From positions 1 through 64,000 of the forward strand of contig MNYM01000038.1 of the NCBI GenBank assembly GCA_001873065.1: 64,000 bases of DNA, given 5' to 3'. The notes below the pieces were generated by a model, which saw only the letters and a list, made by a program, of their open reading frames with translations, searched no databases and was not told the DNA's origin. Position numbers and translations under genes: made by a program. Shown here in pieces: positions 50,536-60,932 of the stretch. The stretch's first letter is position 1; every line of letters begins with the position of its first letter. The DNA is from Flavobacteriaceae bacterium CG2_30_31_66 (GTDB lineage Bacteria; Bacteroidota; Bacteroidia; Flavobacteriales; Flavobacteriaceae).

Positions 50536-52554
50536 GTGTCAATTCAAAAAAAGAGCTTATTAACAAAATTCTATTTGATAGCTATTTTTATGGCCATTTT
50601 TTTTGTGGCAATTATTTATAAACTTATTGATATTCAATTTATTGAAGGTGAAAAATACAAAGCATTGGCCACTGAATTAACGATTAGACAAGATACAGTT
50701 TATGCCAACAAAGGAAATATTTATGCGGTTGACGGAAACTTGTTGGCTACTTCAATGTCTAAATTCACTATTAGGATGGATGTTGTTGCTGTTGAAGAAA
50801 TTGAATTTGAGAAAAATGTTGTTGCCTTGTCAAAAGAATTATCAAAAATGCTAGGCAAATCTGCCGCTCATTATTTATTAAAGTTAAAAGCGGCAAAAAA
50901 ATCAAAAAACAGGTATTTGTTGATTGCAAGAAATATTGGCTACAATGATTACTTGGTGATGAAAGAATTTCCGATTTTCAAATTGGGCGTTTATAAAGGC
51001 GGATTTATAGCTGAACAAAAAACATTTCGAGCCCACCCAATAGGAAAAATTGCCGAAAGAACAATTGGTTATGATGATTTTCGTGGTGAAGCAGGAATCG
51101 AAGGGGCATTTGCCGATTTTATGCAGGGTGAAAACGGATTGCGTTGGAAACAAAAAATAGCTAAAAATCAATGGAAACCTATTTCTGATGTCAACGAAAA
51201 AGAACCTATTGATGGTCATGATGTAATTACAACAATTGATGTAAATATTCAGGATATTACACACCATGCTTTGCAGGCTCAACTCGAAAAATTAAATGCA
51301 AATCATGGTTGTGCAGTAGTTATGGAAACCAAAACTGGTGAAGTCAGAGCAATTTCTAACCTCGGAAAATCATCGGAAGGAACTTATTTCGAGAAAAGAA
51401 ATTATGCTATTTGGGAAAGTCATGAACCTGGTTCAACGTTCAAATTGGCAAGTTTGATGGCCGCTTTAGACGACAAAGTTATTGACACCTCAACAGTAGT
51501 TGATACAGGAAATGGAATAATGTTCATCAACGGCTCAAAAATAGAAGATTCAAAAAGAGGTGGTTATGGAAAAATTTCAGCAGCTAGGGTTTTTGAGGCT
51601 TCATCTAATGTTGGAATTGTAAAGTTAATTAGAGAACATTATGACAATAATCCTCAGAAATTTTATGATAAAATCGAAAAATACGGATTTACAAAACCTA
51701 TTGGCTTTCAGATAAAAGGGGAAGGAATGCCTTATGTTCCCAATCCAAATGATAAAAATCGTTGGAATAAAATTTCACTAGAATGGATGTCTTGGGGTTA
51801 TGGAATTTCAATTACGCCAATGCAAACATTGATGTTTTATAACGCAGTTGCCAATAATGGAATCATGGTGAAACCTCATTTTGTTAGAGAATTAAGAAGG
51901 CAAAACAAAACAGTAAAAGTATTCAATACTGAAATTGTAAATCCAAAAATAGCATCTGATGAAACCCTGAAAAAGCTAAAAAAAGTGATGCAAAATGTAG
52001 TCGTGAAAGGAACTGCACATAATATTTATTCACCCAATTTTTCAATGGCAGGCAAAACAGGTACTGCAAAAAAATATATTTCAGCTCATAAAGATGAAAA
52101 TGGTGAGCATGTAAGTGGCCATTATTCTAAAGAGCGTTATGTAGCTTCATTTGTTGGGTTTTTTCCAGTAGAAAATCCAAAGTATTCGTGCATAGTAGTA
52201 GTTCACGAACCAGATAAAAGTAAGGGATATTATGGAGCAACAGTTGCCGCGCCAATTTTTAAGGAAATTGCTCAAAAAATTTACACCACGACTCCCATTG
52301 ATCATCAGTCTGTGAATGATTTTGTGGCGTTTTCATCTATTGATAATGAATATAAAAATTATCAAAAAATGCTAAAATCAAACCATGATTTGGTACCAAA
52401 TGTTGAAGGCATGGCAGGAATGGACGCTGTTTCGTTGCTTGAAAATATTGGTTTGAAAGTAAAAATATCTGGAATTGGAAAAGTAAAAAATCAGTCTATC
52501 AAGAGTGGCGAAAAATTAATCAAAGGAAATACCATCAATTTAAAATTATTATAA
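50536..52554 (+). CDS. ftsI: Penicillin-binding protein 3 (FtsI) with PASTA domain
   Basis: The septal transpeptidase that cross-links peptidoglycan at the division site. The 672-residue protein starts at a GTG (50536; no earlier or nearby ATG). It has one membrane helix (about 12-30), a pedestal domain with RQDTVYANKGNIYAVDGNLL, and the transpeptidase domain: catalytic Ser in ESHEPGSTFKLASLM, SSN in VFEASSNVGIVK and KTG in SMAGKTGTAKKYI. The C-terminal ~60 residues (DLVPNVEGMAGMDAVSLLEN onward) form one PASTA domain, as in Spore/SpoVD-type enzymes and other Bacteroidota FtsI. 5 bp after ftsL. Confidence 0.96.
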   Translation: MSIQKKSLLTKFYLIAIFMAIFFVAIIYKLIDIQFIEGEKYKALATELTIRQDTVYANKGNIYAVDGNLLATSMSKFTIRMDVVAVEEIEFEKNVVALSKELSKMLGKSAAHYLLKLKAAKKSKNRYLLIARNIGYNDYLVMKEFPIFKLGVYKGGFIAEQKTFRAHPIGKIAERTIGYDDFRGEAGIEGAFADFMQGENGLRWKQKIAKNQWKPISDVNEKEPIDGHDVITTIDVNIQDITHHALQAQLEKLNANHGCAVVMETKTGEVRAISNLGKSSEGTYFEKRNYAIWESHEPGSTFKLASLMAALDDKVIDTSTVVDTGNGIMFINGSKIEDSKRGGYGKISAARVFEASSNVGIVKLIREHYDNNPQKFYDKIEKYGFTKPIGFQIKGEGMPYVPNPNDKNRWNKISLEWMSWGYGISITPMQTLMFYNAVANNGIMVKPHFVRELRRQNKTVKVFNTEIVNPKIASDETLKKLKKVMQNVVVKGTAHNIYSPNFSMAGKTGTAKKYISAHKDENGEHVSGHYSKERYVASFVGFFPVENPKYSCIVVVHEPDKSKGYYGATVAAPIFKEIAQKIYTTTPIDHQSVNDFVAFSSIDNEYKNYQKMLKSNHDLVPNVEGMAGMDAVSLLENIGLKVKISGIGKVKNQSIKSGEKLIKGNTINLKLL

Positions 52555-52576
52555 ACTGAAAAATTTAAAGGACATA

Positions 52577-54022
52577 TTGTATAAAGTTGCCATCAAAGAA
52601 ATCTTTGGCGTGACTGATTTGTCTATAAATCAGTTAATTTTCGATTCAAGAAATGTTAAAAAAAATGACGTTTTTATCGCTTTAAAAGGCGTTTCTGTTG
52701 ATGGGCATCTGTACATTGAAAAAGCGATTTCTTTGGGTGCAATTGCTATTATTTGCGAAGATATTCCGTCAGAAAAAAAGGAAAATTGTACGTATGTAAA
52801 AGTTGAAGACTCTCAAGTTGCGTTGGCAATCATGGCAGCAAATTTTTATGAAAATCCTTCTTCAAAATTAGCACTTGTGGGCGTAACAGGCACCAATGGA
52901 AAAACAACAGTTGCGTCACTTTTATATCAATTATTTAAAAAAGCAGGATACAAAGTTGGGCTATTATCAACCGTAAAGATTTTGGTTGATGAAACTGAAT
53001 TTAAAGCAACACACACCACTCCAGATTCTGTTTCTATCAATTTTTATTTATCGAAAATGGTGAATGATGAGGTTGATTATTGTTTTATGGAGGTGAGTTC
53101 GCACGGAATTCATCAAAAAAGAACGGAAGGATTAGCTTTTGCAGGAGGAATTTTTACCAACTTAACTCATGATCATTTAGATTATCACAAAACATTTGCG
53201 AATTATAGAGATGTAAAAAAATCTTTTTTTGACTCATTGCCAAAAACAGCTTTTGCTTTGACAAATATCGATGATAAAAATGGTCAAGTAATGTTGCAAA
53301 ACACACAAGCCATCAAAAAAACCTATGCTTTAAAAACGTTGGCAGATTTTAAAGCAAAAATTCTTGAAAAACAATTTTCAGGAACCTTAATAAATATCAA
53401 TGGAACTGAAGTTTGGACCAAATTAATTGGTGAATTCAATACCTATAATTTAGTAGCAATTGCAGCAACAGCTGAATTATTAGGATTAGAAAAATTAGAA
53501 ATTCTAACAATTTTAAGTCAGTTAGAAAGTGTGAGCGGTCGTTTTCAATATGTCGTTTCTGAAAATCAAGTGATTGCAATTATTGATTATGCGCACACAC
53601 CTGATGCACTAAAAAACGTTTTAGAAACCATTAATGACATCAGAACCGGAAATGAAAAAGTGATAACTGTAGTTGGTTGTGGGGGTGATAGAGATGTAAC
53701 CAAAAGACCAAAAATGGCACACATTGCATCTCAATTAAGTACCCAAGCAATTTTTACTGCTGACAATCCAAGATCTGAAAATCCACAAACAATTATTGAT
53801 GAAATGGAAGTTGGGGTTTCATCAGAAAATTATAAAAAAACACTCTCAGTTTTAGATAGAAAACAAGCTATCAAAACAGCTTGCAAATTCGCAAAACAAG
53901 GAGACATCATATTAATCGCTGGAAAAGGGCATGAAAACTATCAAGAAGTCAATGGAATTCGCTCTTATTTTGATGATTTAGAAGAGATAACAAATTGTTT
54001 TAATCAACTAAAAAAGAACTAA
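52577..54022 (+). CDS. murE: UDP-MurNAc-L-Ala-D-Glu:meso-DAP ligase
   Basis: MurE adds the third residue, probably meso-diaminopimelate, to the peptidoglycan precursor. The Mur ligase P-loop is [20 protein letters not shown], with carbamoyl-lysine and catalytic regions [18 protein letters not shown] and [20 protein letters not shown], and a C-terminal domain with [17 protein letters not shown]. In DNPR-type MurE this motif marks specificity for meso-DAP. There is no ATG near the start. The TTG at 52577 is usable, but the same frame reads [10 protein letters not shown] from a CTG at 52556, 1 bp after the ftsI stop, and that longer N-terminus resembles other flavobacterial MurE. True start therefore uncertain. 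Confidence 0.95.
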   Translation: MYKVAIKEIFGVTDLSINQLIFDSRNVKKNDVFIALKGVSVDGHLYIEKAISLGAIAIICEDIPSEKKENCTYVKVEDSQVALAIMAANFYENPSSKLALVGVTGTNGKTTVASLLYQLFKKAGYKVGLLSTVKILVDETEFKATHTTPDSVSINFYLSKMVNDEVDYCFMEVSSHGIHQKRTEGLAFAGGIFTNLTHDHLDYHKTFANYRDVKKSFFDSLPKTAFALTNIDDKNGQVMLQNTQAIKKTYALKTLADFKAKILEKQFSGTLININGTEVWTKLIGEFNTYNLVAIAATAELLGLEKLEILTILSQLESVSGRFQYVVSENQVIAIIDYAHTPDALKNVLETINDIRTGNEKVITVVGCGGDRDVTKRPKMAHIASQLSTQAIFTADNPRSENPQTIIDEMEVGVSSENYKKTLSVLDRKQAIKTACKFAKQGDIILIAGKGHENYQEVNGIRSYFDDLEEITNCFNQLKKN

Positions 54023-54023
54023 A

Positions 54024-55250
54024 ATGTTATATTATTTATTCCAATATTTAGATAGTCAATTTAATATTCCTGGTGCAGGTGTTTTTCAATTCATCACTTT
54101 TAGAGCTGCAGCAGCGTTCATTTTATCTTTATTGATTTCTGCAATCTATGGAAAAAGAATCATCAACTTTTTGAGAAAACAACAAGTTGGAGAAACCATT
54201 AGAGATTTAGGATTAGAAGGTCAGCAACAAAAATCTGGAACACCCACAATGGGGGGAATTATCATCATTTTTGCAACGTTAATTCCTGTTATTTTATTAG
54301 CAAAATTGGACAATATTTACGTGATTTTGTTGCTGGTGACCACACTTTGGATGGGTTTTATTGGTTTTTTAGATGATTATATCAAAGTTTTTAAAAAGAA
54401 TAAAGAAGGATTAAAAGGAAAGTTTAAAGTTTTAGGACAAATTGGTTTAGGACTTTTTGTAGGCTTCATGTTATATTTTAATAACAATATTACCATCAAA
54501 GAAAAATTACCTATTTCTCAACAAATTCAAATTGAAAATGGGAAAAGAGTCGTTTTTGGAGAAGCACATAAATCAACCAAAACAACAGTTCCTTTTTTAA
54601 AAAATAATGAATTAGATTATGCAGATGCTTTGCGTTTTTTAGGAGATGATTTTAAAGAGTTTGGTTGGATTATATTTATTTTTATTACTGTTTTTATAGT
54701 TACAGGCATTTCAAATGGTGCCAATTTAACTGATGGAATAGATGGTTTAGCTGCAGGGTCATCAGCCATTATTGTCATCACTCTAGCCATTTTTGCGTGG
54801 GTTTCTGGGAATATTATTTTCGCAGATTATTTGGATGTGATGTACATTCCAAATTCGGGAGAAATGACCGTTTTTATCCTTGCATTTGCAGGAGCTTTGA
54901 TTGGATTTTTGTGGTACAATACCTATCCAGCACAAGTTTTTATGGGTGATACTGGGAGTCTAACAATTGGTGGAATTATTGCTGTGATTGCAATTGCTGT
55001 TCGAAAAGAATTGTTGCTTCCTGTTTTGGCTGGTATTTTTGTGATTGAAAATCTTTCTGTAATCATGCAAGTTTCTTGGTTTAAATACACCAGAAAAAAG
55101 TTTGGTGAAGGAAGACGCATTTTCAAAATGTCACCTTTACATCATCATTATCAAAAATTGCAATATCATGAAAGTAAGATTGTAGTTCGTTTTTGGATTG
55201 TAGGAATTTTATTAGCGGTTTTTTCAATAGTAACTTTAAAATTAAGATAA
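54024..55250 (+). CDS. mraY: Phospho-MurNAc-pentapeptide transferase
   Basis: MraY transfers phospho-MurNAc-pentapeptide to undecaprenyl phosphate, making lipid I, at the inner face of the membrane. The 408-residue protein has about ten membrane helices. Family motifs are [40 protein letters not shown] (Asp-Asp metal/catalytic site), [37 protein letters not shown] and [11 protein letters not shown]. The loop at about 155-200 is longer than in Escherichia (360 residues), as in other Bacteroidota. 1 bp after murE. Confidence 0.98.
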   Translation: MLYYLFQYLDSQFNIPGAGVFQFITFRAAAAFILSLLISAIYGKRIINFLRKQQVGETIRDLGLEGQQQKSGTPTMGGIIIIFATLIPVILLAKLDNIYVILLLVTTLWMGFIGFLDDYIKVFKKNKEGLKGKFKVLGQIGLGLFVGFMLYFNNNITIKEKLPISQQIQIENGKRVVFGEAHKSTKTTVPFLKNNELDYADALRFLGDDFKEFGWIIFIFITVFIVTGISNGANLTDGIDGLAAGSSAIIVITLAIFAWVSGNIIFADYLDVMYIPNSGEMTVFILAFAGALIGFLWYNTYPAQVFMGDTGSLTIGGIIAVIAIAVRKELLLPVLAGIFVIENLSVIMQVSWFKYTRKKFGEGRRIFKMSPLHHHYQKLQYHESKIVVRFWIVGILLAVFSIVTLKLR

Positions 55251-55251
55251 T

Positions 55252-56586
55252 TTGAAAAGATTGGTGGTCTTAGGGGGAGGAGAAAGTGGCGTTGGAACGG
55301 CAATTTTAGGAAAGCAAAAAAGCTATGATGTTTTTGTATCTGACAGTCAAAAAATTGCTGATAAATACAAAAAAGTTCTTTTACATCACGAAATTGATTT
55401 TGAAGAAAATCAACATACAGAAAACAAAATTTTTACAGCAGATGTGGTCATAAAAAGTCCCGGGATTCCTGACAAAGTTTTAATAGTGAAAAAACTAATT
55501 GAAAGAGGAATTTCAGTGGTCTCGGAAATTGAATTCGCTGCTCAATTTACCAATGCAACTATCGTCGGAATAACAGGCTCAAATGGAAAAACAACCACAA
55601 CAATGCTCACGAATCATATCCTGAAAAAAGCAGGATTGAATGTTGCTATGGGCGGAAATATCGGAAAAAGTTTTGCACAATTGGTTGCCGAAAATGGCTT
55701 TGAAAATTACGTGTTAGAGTTGAGTAGTTTTCAATTGGATGGTATTGAAAAATTTAACAGTCATATAGCAATTTTAACAAATATTACTCCTGATCACTTA
55801 GACAGATATGAAAATGATTTTAACAAATATATAGCTTCGAAATTTAGAATTATAAAAAACCAAACAGCAAATGATTATTTTATTTATGACGCTGATAATG
55901 AAACGATTAATAATTGGCTTCAAACAAACAAACCGAAAGCAACATTGGTTCCATTTTCGATAGAAAAAGAACTCGAATTTGGAGCATATATAAAAGACAA
56001 TACATTAACAACCAACATACAAAAAGAGATTTTTACCATGCCATTAACAAGTCTATCATTGAAAGGAAAACACAACACAAAAAATGCGATGGCTGCAACA
56101 ATGGCAGCACAGTTATTAAAAGTAAGAAAACAATTTATTAAAGAAAGTTTAGAGGATTTTGAGGGAGTTGAACATCGCTTAGAATTTGTCGCAAAAATAA
56201 AAGAAGTGGATTATATCAATGACTCAAAAGCTACCAATATAAATTCGGTTTATTACGCACTAGAATGTATGAACAAAACAACAGTTTGGATTGTTGGTGG
56301 CGTTGATAAAGGAAATGATTATAGTGAATTATTGGCTTTGGTAAGAGAAAAGGTACGTGCTATTGTTTGTTTAGGAATTGATAATGAAAAGATTATAAAC
56401 ACTTTTGGTGACTTTGTTGACACGATTGTAGAAACTGCTGGTGCAGAAGAGGCTGTGAAGGTTGCACAGAAATTATCAGAAAAAGGTGATGTTGTTTTAT
56501 TGTCTCCTGCTTGTGCAAGTTTTGATTTGTTCGAAAATTATGAAGATAGAGGCAATCAATTTAAAAATGCTGTCAAAAATTTATAA
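55252..56586 (+). CDS. murD: UDP-MurNAc-L-alanine:D-glutamate ligase
   Basis: MurD adds D-glutamate to UDP-MurNAc-L-Ala. The 444-residue protein starts at a TTG (55252), giving MKRLVVLGGGESGVGTAILG; the family N-terminus supports it and no ATG exists nearby. The ATP site is ATIVGITGSNGKTTTTMLTN and further signatures are SSFQLDGIEKF, LTNITPDHLDRY, LKGKHNTKNAMAATMAAQLL and DYINDSKATNINSVYYAL. It lies 1 bp after mraY and overlaps ftsW by 20 bp. Confidence 0.98.
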   Translation: MKRLVVLGGGESGVGTAILGKQKSYDVFVSDSQKIADKYKKVLLHHEIDFEENQHTENKIFTADVVIKSPGIPDKVLIVKKLIERGISVVSEIEFAAQFTNATIVGITGSNGKTTTTMLTNHILKKAGLNVAMGGNIGKSFAQLVAENGFENYVLELSSFQLDGIEKFNSHIAILTNITPDHLDRYENDFNKYIASKFRIIKNQTANDYFIYDADNETINNWLQTNKPKATLVPFSIEKELEFGAYIKDNTLTTNIQKEIFTMPLTSLSLKGKHNTKNAMAATMAAQLLKVRKQFIKESLEDFEGVEHRLEFVAKIKEVDYINDSKATNINSVYYALECMNKTTVWIVGGVDKGNDYSELLALVREKVRAIVCLGIDNEKIINTFGDFVDTIVETAGAEEAVKVAQKLSEKGDVVLLSPACASFDLFENYEDRGNQFKNAVKNL

Positions 56587-57784
56587 AAAAAAAATTTTGA
56601 AAACCATATTTAAACACATACAAGGAGATAAAGGCATTTGGGCAATCGTTGCGATTTTGGCAATTTGCTCGTTTATGCCCGTGTATAGTGCCAGTACAAA
56701 TTTGGTTTATGTCATCGGAAAAGGATCAACTTTGGGACATTTATTAAAACACATCATGTTGTTAATGATGGGTTTTGCAATCATTTATGGTGTTCATAAA
56801 ATTCCTTATAGATATTTTTCTGCAGGATCAGTATTGATGTTACCGATAGTTATACTGCTCTTAATCTACACTTTATCTCAAGGAACCACTATTGATGGAT
56901 CAAATGCAAGCAGGTGGATTCAAATTCCAATTGTAGGAATTGGTTTTCAAACTTCCACTTTAGCTGGTTTGATTTTGATGGTTTATGTAGCAAGATATTT
57001 GGCGAAAAAAAAAGAAAAAGAAATCATTTTTAAAGAAAGTATTTTTCAACTTTGGTTGCCAATTGCATTGGTTTTAGTATTGATTTTACCTGCTAATTTC
57101 TCTACAACAGCTATTATTTTTGTAATGATTTTAATGTTGTGTTTTGTGGGTGGATATCCTATCAAACACTTGGGAATTATTGTTGGAATTGGCATGATTT
57201 CAATGGTATTTTTTTTACTCATTGCAAAAGCTTTTCCTGATGTAATGCCAAACAGGGTGCAAACTTGGCAAAGTCGAATTGAAAATTTTTCCAATAAAAA
57301 TGGCAAAGAGGCATATCAAGTAGAAAAAGCAAAAATTGCGATTGCAACTGGAGGATTATTTGGAGTTGGCCCTGGAAAAAGTGTGCAAAAAAACTTTTTA
57401 CCTCAATCAACTTCCGATTTTATTTTTGCAATTATTGCCGAAGAATATGGTTTGATTGGTGGCGTTTTTGTACTGTTTACTTATTTTCTATTATTCTTTC
57501 GATTTTTTGTGGTCATCAGAAAAACGACTACCATTTTCGGAACTTTATTAGTGGTTGGCGTAGGAATTCCAATTATTTTTCAGGCGTTTATAAACATGGC
57601 AGTTGCCACAAGTTTATTTCCTGTTACAGGACAAACTTTGCCATTAATAAGTAGTGGAGGAACTTCAATTTGGATGACATGTTTCGCAATTGGAATGATT
57701 TTAAGCGTAAGCGCTTCAAAAGAAGCTTCTGAAGAAGATATTTTAGATGATAATCCCTTAGATATTTTAAATGAAACCGTTTAA
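56567..57784 (+). CDS. ftsW: Septal SEDS glycosyltransferase FtsW
   Basis: FtsW polymerises glycan at the septum together with FtsI. The protein from ATG 56567 has 405 residues and about ten membrane helices. The frame continues upstream within murD, but that part is only the shifted murD sequence. SEDS signatures are [60 protein letters not shown] and [20 protein letters not shown]. The C-terminal tail is acidic ([19 protein letters not shown]). It overlaps murD by 20 bp and murG by 14 bp. Confidence 0.96.
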   Translation: MLSKIYKKKILKTIFKHIQGDKGIWAIVAILAICSFMPVYSASTNLVYVIGKGSTLGHLLKHIMLLMMGFAIIYGVHKIPYRYFSAGSVLMLPIVILLLIYTLSQGTTIDGSNASRWIQIPIVGIGFQTSTLAGLILMVYVARYLAKKKEKEIIFKESIFQLWLPIALVLVLILPANFSTTAIIFVMILMLCFVGGYPIKHLGIIVGIGMISMVFFLLIAKAFPDVMPNRVQTWQSRIENFSNKNGKEAYQVEKAKIAIATGGLFGVGPGKSVQKNFLPQSTSDFIFAIIAEEYGLIGGVFVLFTYFLLFFRFFVVIRKTTTIFGTLLVVGVGIPIIFQAFINMAVATSLFPVTGQTLPLISSGGTSIWMTCFAIGMILSVSASKEASEEDILDDNPLDILNETV

Positions 57785-58862
57785 TATTTTAATTTCTGGA
57801 GGTGGTACAGGAGGTCACATTTATCCTGCAATTGCGATTGCAAATGAGATAAAAGTGCGTTTTCCTGATGCAAATTTTTTATTTGTGGGAGCCAAAGATA
57901 AAATGGAAATGGAAAAAATTCCACAAGCAGGTTTCGAAATAAAAGGTCTTTGGATTTCAGGAATTCAAAGAAAACAATTAGCAAGCAATCTTTCATTTCC
58001 TTTCAAGTTGATGAGCAGTTTGTGGAGAGCAAAAAGAATTATTGACACTTTTAAACCTGATATTGCGATTGGAACTGGTGGGTTCGCAAGCGGACCAACA
58101 TTGATTATGGCCAACAGAAAAGGAATTCCAACGTTAATTCAAGAACAAAATTCATTTCCCGGAATTACCAACAAATATCTTGCAAAAAAAGCAACAAAAA
58201 TTTGTGTGGCTTATGACAATCTAGAACGCTTTTTTCCTGCTTCAAAAATTATAAAAACTGGCAATCCAGTGCGTCAAGATTTATTAACAATCCATACAAA
58301 AGTGAGCGAATCTCTTCATTTTTTTCAATTAGACACCTCAAAAAAAACAGTTTTGGTCCTGGGAGGAAGTTTGGGCGCAAGAAAAATAAATCAATTGGTT
58401 GAAATGAATTTAGCATTTTTTAAAAAACAAAACATACAATTGATTTGGCAATGTGGAAAACTGTATTTTGATGAATTTAAAAAATATAACTCGCCCGAAG
58501 ATGTGCAAGTTCATCAATTTATAAACAGAATGGACTTGGCTTATGCTGCTTCAAATATCATAATTTCAAGGTCTGGTGCAAGTTCAGTCTCAGAATTGTG
58601 CATTGTAGGAAAACCTGTAATTTTCATTCCATCACCAAATGTGGCAGAAGATCATCAAACCAAAAATGCCAAATCAATTGCTGATAAACATGGGGCAATT
58701 TTGTTGAAAGAAGAAGATTTAGGGACATTTCAAATTGTTTTTGAAACACTTTTGAAAGACAAAGGAAAACAGGAACATTTGTCAGAAAACATCAAAGAAT
58801 TAGCATTGCCAACAGCAACAACTGATATTGTAAACGAAATTGAAAAACTCATAAAAAGATGA
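57771..58862 (+). CDS. murG: UDP-GlcNAc:lipid I GlcNAc transferase
   Basis: MurG adds GlcNAc to lipid I to form lipid II at the inner membrane face. The 363-residue GT-B enzyme has the N-terminal [19 protein letters not shown] loop, [40 protein letters not shown], the second glycine loop [17 protein letters not shown], and the UDP-GlcNAc site [20 protein letters not shown] with [12 protein letters not shown]. It overlaps ftsW by 14 bp and murC by 4 bp (ATGA). Confidence 0.98.
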   Translation: MKPFNILISGGGTGGHIYPAIAIANEIKVRFPDANFLFVGAKDKMEMEKIPQAGFEIKGLWISGIQRKQLASNLSFPFKLMSSLWRAKRIIDTFKPDIAIGTGGFASGPTLIMANRKGIPTLIQEQNSFPGITNKYLAKKATKICVAYDNLERFFPASKIIKTGNPVRQDLLTIHTKVSESLHFFQLDTSKKTVLVLGGSLGARKINQLVEMNLAFFKKQNIQLIWQCGKLYFDEFKKYNSPEDVQVHQFINRMDLAYAASNIIISRSGASSVSELCIVGKPVIFIPSPNVAEDHQTKNAKSIADKHGAILLKEEDLGTFQIVFETLLKDKGKQEHLSENIKELALPTATTDIVNEIEKLIKR

Positions 58863-60211
58863 ATATAAACAGCATACATAACGTTTTCTTTGTTGGAATT
58901 GGTGGCATTGGCATGAGTGCCATTGCCAGATATTTTGTAGCACTGGGAAAAAATGTGGCTGGATATGACAGAACACCTTCACAAATTACAACTGATTTAG
59001 AAGCTTTGGGTGTCGAAATCCATTTTGATGATGATAGTAAAAACATTCCAATTTCGTTTTTAAATAAAGAAAAAACATTGGTGATTTTTACGCCAGCGAT
59101 TCCAAACAATCAATCTGAACTAGTTTATTTTGAAGAAAATAATTTCAATGTTTTGAAAAGAGCAAAAGTTTTGGGAATGATTTCAAAAAATACTTTTTGC
59201 TTAGCTGTTGCAGGGACTCATGGTAAAACAACTACTTCTGCCATTTTAGGTCACATAATGACGAAAGTCAATGCGACTTCATTTTTAGGTGGAATTTCAG
59301 AAAATTACGATTCGAATTTATTGTTGGGCGAAGACAAAATTTGCGTGGTTGAAGCAGATGAATTTGACCGTTCTTTCCTTCAATTACATCCCAATATTGC
59401 TTGCATAACTTCAATGGACGCTGATCATTTGGATATTTATAAAGAAGTTACGGCTTTGCAAGAATCGTTTGTTGCGTTTTCTCAACAAGTTTCTGAAACT
59501 TTGATTTTTGCGAAAGGACTGCCTTTAAATGGACTCACATATGCCGTAAATGAAAGAGCAGATTATATGGCTTTCAATCTGAAAATTGACAGTGGAAAAT
59601 ATATCTTTGATGTAAAAACTCCAATTTCTGAAATTGAAAACATTGAATTCCATTTGCCCGGTAAACACAACGTAATGAATGCTTTAGCAGCCCTAGCAAT
59701 GGCTGATGTTTTTGGGATTTCGTTGGATGAAATCAAAGATAGTTTAAGAACTTTTAAAGGCGTAAAAAGACGTTTTACATACAAGATTAAAACACCTGAT
59801 TTTGTTTTGATTGATGATTATGCACATCATCCAACAGAAATTTCCGCAGTTGAAAATGCTATTAGAGAAATGTATCCGTTAGAAAAAGTAATGGTTGTTT
59901 TTCAACCACATTTATTTACCAGAACTAGAGATTTTGCAGATGATTTTGCAGCATCACTCTCAAAATTTGATGAAATATTATTGTTAGATATTTATCCTGC
60001 TAGAGAATTGCCAATTCCAGGAATTGATGCTACTTGGTTGTTGAATAAAATTGAAAATAAAAACAAAAAATTGACGCACAAAAAAACACTTTTAAAAGAC
60101 ATTCAACAGTCTTCTTCTAAAGTTGTTGCTATGTTAGGAGCTGGAGATATTGGAGTGATGATTACAGATGTTACAAATCAAATTTTAAATTCATCCAAAA
60201 ATGAGATTTAA
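58859..60211 (+). CDS. murC: UDP-MurNAc:L-alanine ligase
   Basis: MurC starts the peptide stem by adding L-alanine to UDP-MurNAc. The 450-residue Mur ligase begins [20 protein letters not shown] and has the ATP loop [20 protein letters not shown], catalytic region [49 protein letters not shown] and [20 protein letters not shown]. It overlaps murG by 4 bp and ftsQ by 11 bp. No ddl lies nearby, as is usual for this cluster in the group. Confidence 0.98.
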   Translation: MNINSIHNVFFVGIGGIGMSAIARYFVALGKNVAGYDRTPSQITTDLEALGVEIHFDDDSKNIPISFLNKEKTLVIFTPAIPNNQSELVYFEENNFNVLKRAKVLGMISKNTFCLAVAGTHGKTTTSAILGHIMTKVNATSFLGGISENYDSNLLLGEDKICVVEADEFDRSFLQLHPNIACITSMDADHLDIYKEVTALQESFVAFSQQVSETLIFAKGLPLNGLTYAVNERADYMAFNLKIDSGKYIFDVKTPISEIENIEFHLPGKHNVMNALAALAMADVFGISLDEIKDSLRTFKGVKRRFTYKIKTPDFVLIDDYAHHPTEISAVENAIREMYPLEKVMVVFQPHLFTRTRDFADDFAASLSKFDEILLLDIYPARELPIPGIDATWLLNKIENKNKKLTHKKTLLKDIQQSSSKVVAMLGAGDIGVMITDVTNQILNSSKNEI

Positions 60212-60926
60212 AAAATTTTTAAAATACCTACTTTTTTTGTGCTTGATAATAAGTGTTGGCTTTTTATATAGTTTTTCGACTACTAGAAATCAACAAAAAA
60301 AAATACAAGAAATTGATATCAAAATACAAGAAGGAACAAGTGATTTTTTAAATCAATCAATGGTTAATAAATTGTTAATACAAAATAATGAAACCGTAAA
60401 AAACCTAGCGAAATCTAGTTTAAATTTATACGGTTTGGAAAGATACATTTCTAAAAACCCATACATAGAAAAGGTTTCTGTTTTTTTGACCATTCATGGA
60501 GAATTAAAAACAGTGGTGAAACAGCGCACAGCAATAGCAAGAATTGTTGATAAAGATAGTTCTTATTATGTTGATAAACAAGGCATAAAGATCCCATTAT
60601 CGGATCATTTTTCTGCTAGAGTTATGCTAGTTTCTGGGGCAGAAAAAGAGTACGAAATAAAAGAATTAATGCCATTAATACGCATTATATTGGAGGATAA
60701 TTTTTTGCAAAAAGAGATTGTTGGTATTGAGAAATTAGAGGATGGTGAAGTGCAATTTGCGATAAGAAGTGGAGATTATAAAATTGATTTTGGGAATTTA
60801 ACCGAAATTGATACGAAGTTTAAAAAGTTAAAAGCGTTTTATAACAACACATTTAGGGATAAAACGATTCAAAATTATAAAATTATAAATGTAAAATATC
60901 ACAACCAAGTTGTGTGCACAAAATAA
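60201..60926 (+). CDS. ftsQ: Cell division protein FtsQ/DivIB
   Basis: A 241-residue bitopic divisome protein: short basic N-terminus, one membrane helix (about 7-25), then a periplasmic POTRA-like and beta domain. Seen are GLERYISKNPYIEKVSVFLT (POTRA region) and the cell-wall-protein beta domain around DKDSSYYVDKQGIKIPLSD and DFGNLTEIDTKFKKLKAFY, which matches the FtsQ family end. Sequence similarity to classical FtsQ is weak; position before ftsA and architecture settle it. It overlaps murC by 11 bp. Confidence 0.92.
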   Translation: MRFKKFLKYLLFLCLIISVGFLYSFSTTRNQQKKIQEIDIKIQEGTSDFLNQSMVNKLLIQNNETVKNLAKSSLNLYGLERYISKNPYIEKVSVFLTIHGELKTVVKQRTAIARIVDKDSSYYVDKQGIKIPLSDHFSARVMLVSGAEKEYEIKELMPLIRIILEDNFLQKEIVGIEKLEDGEVQFAIRSGDYKIDFGNLTEIDTKFKKLKAFYNNTFRDKTIQNYKIINVKYHNQVVCTK

Positions 60927-60932
60927 ATCAGG

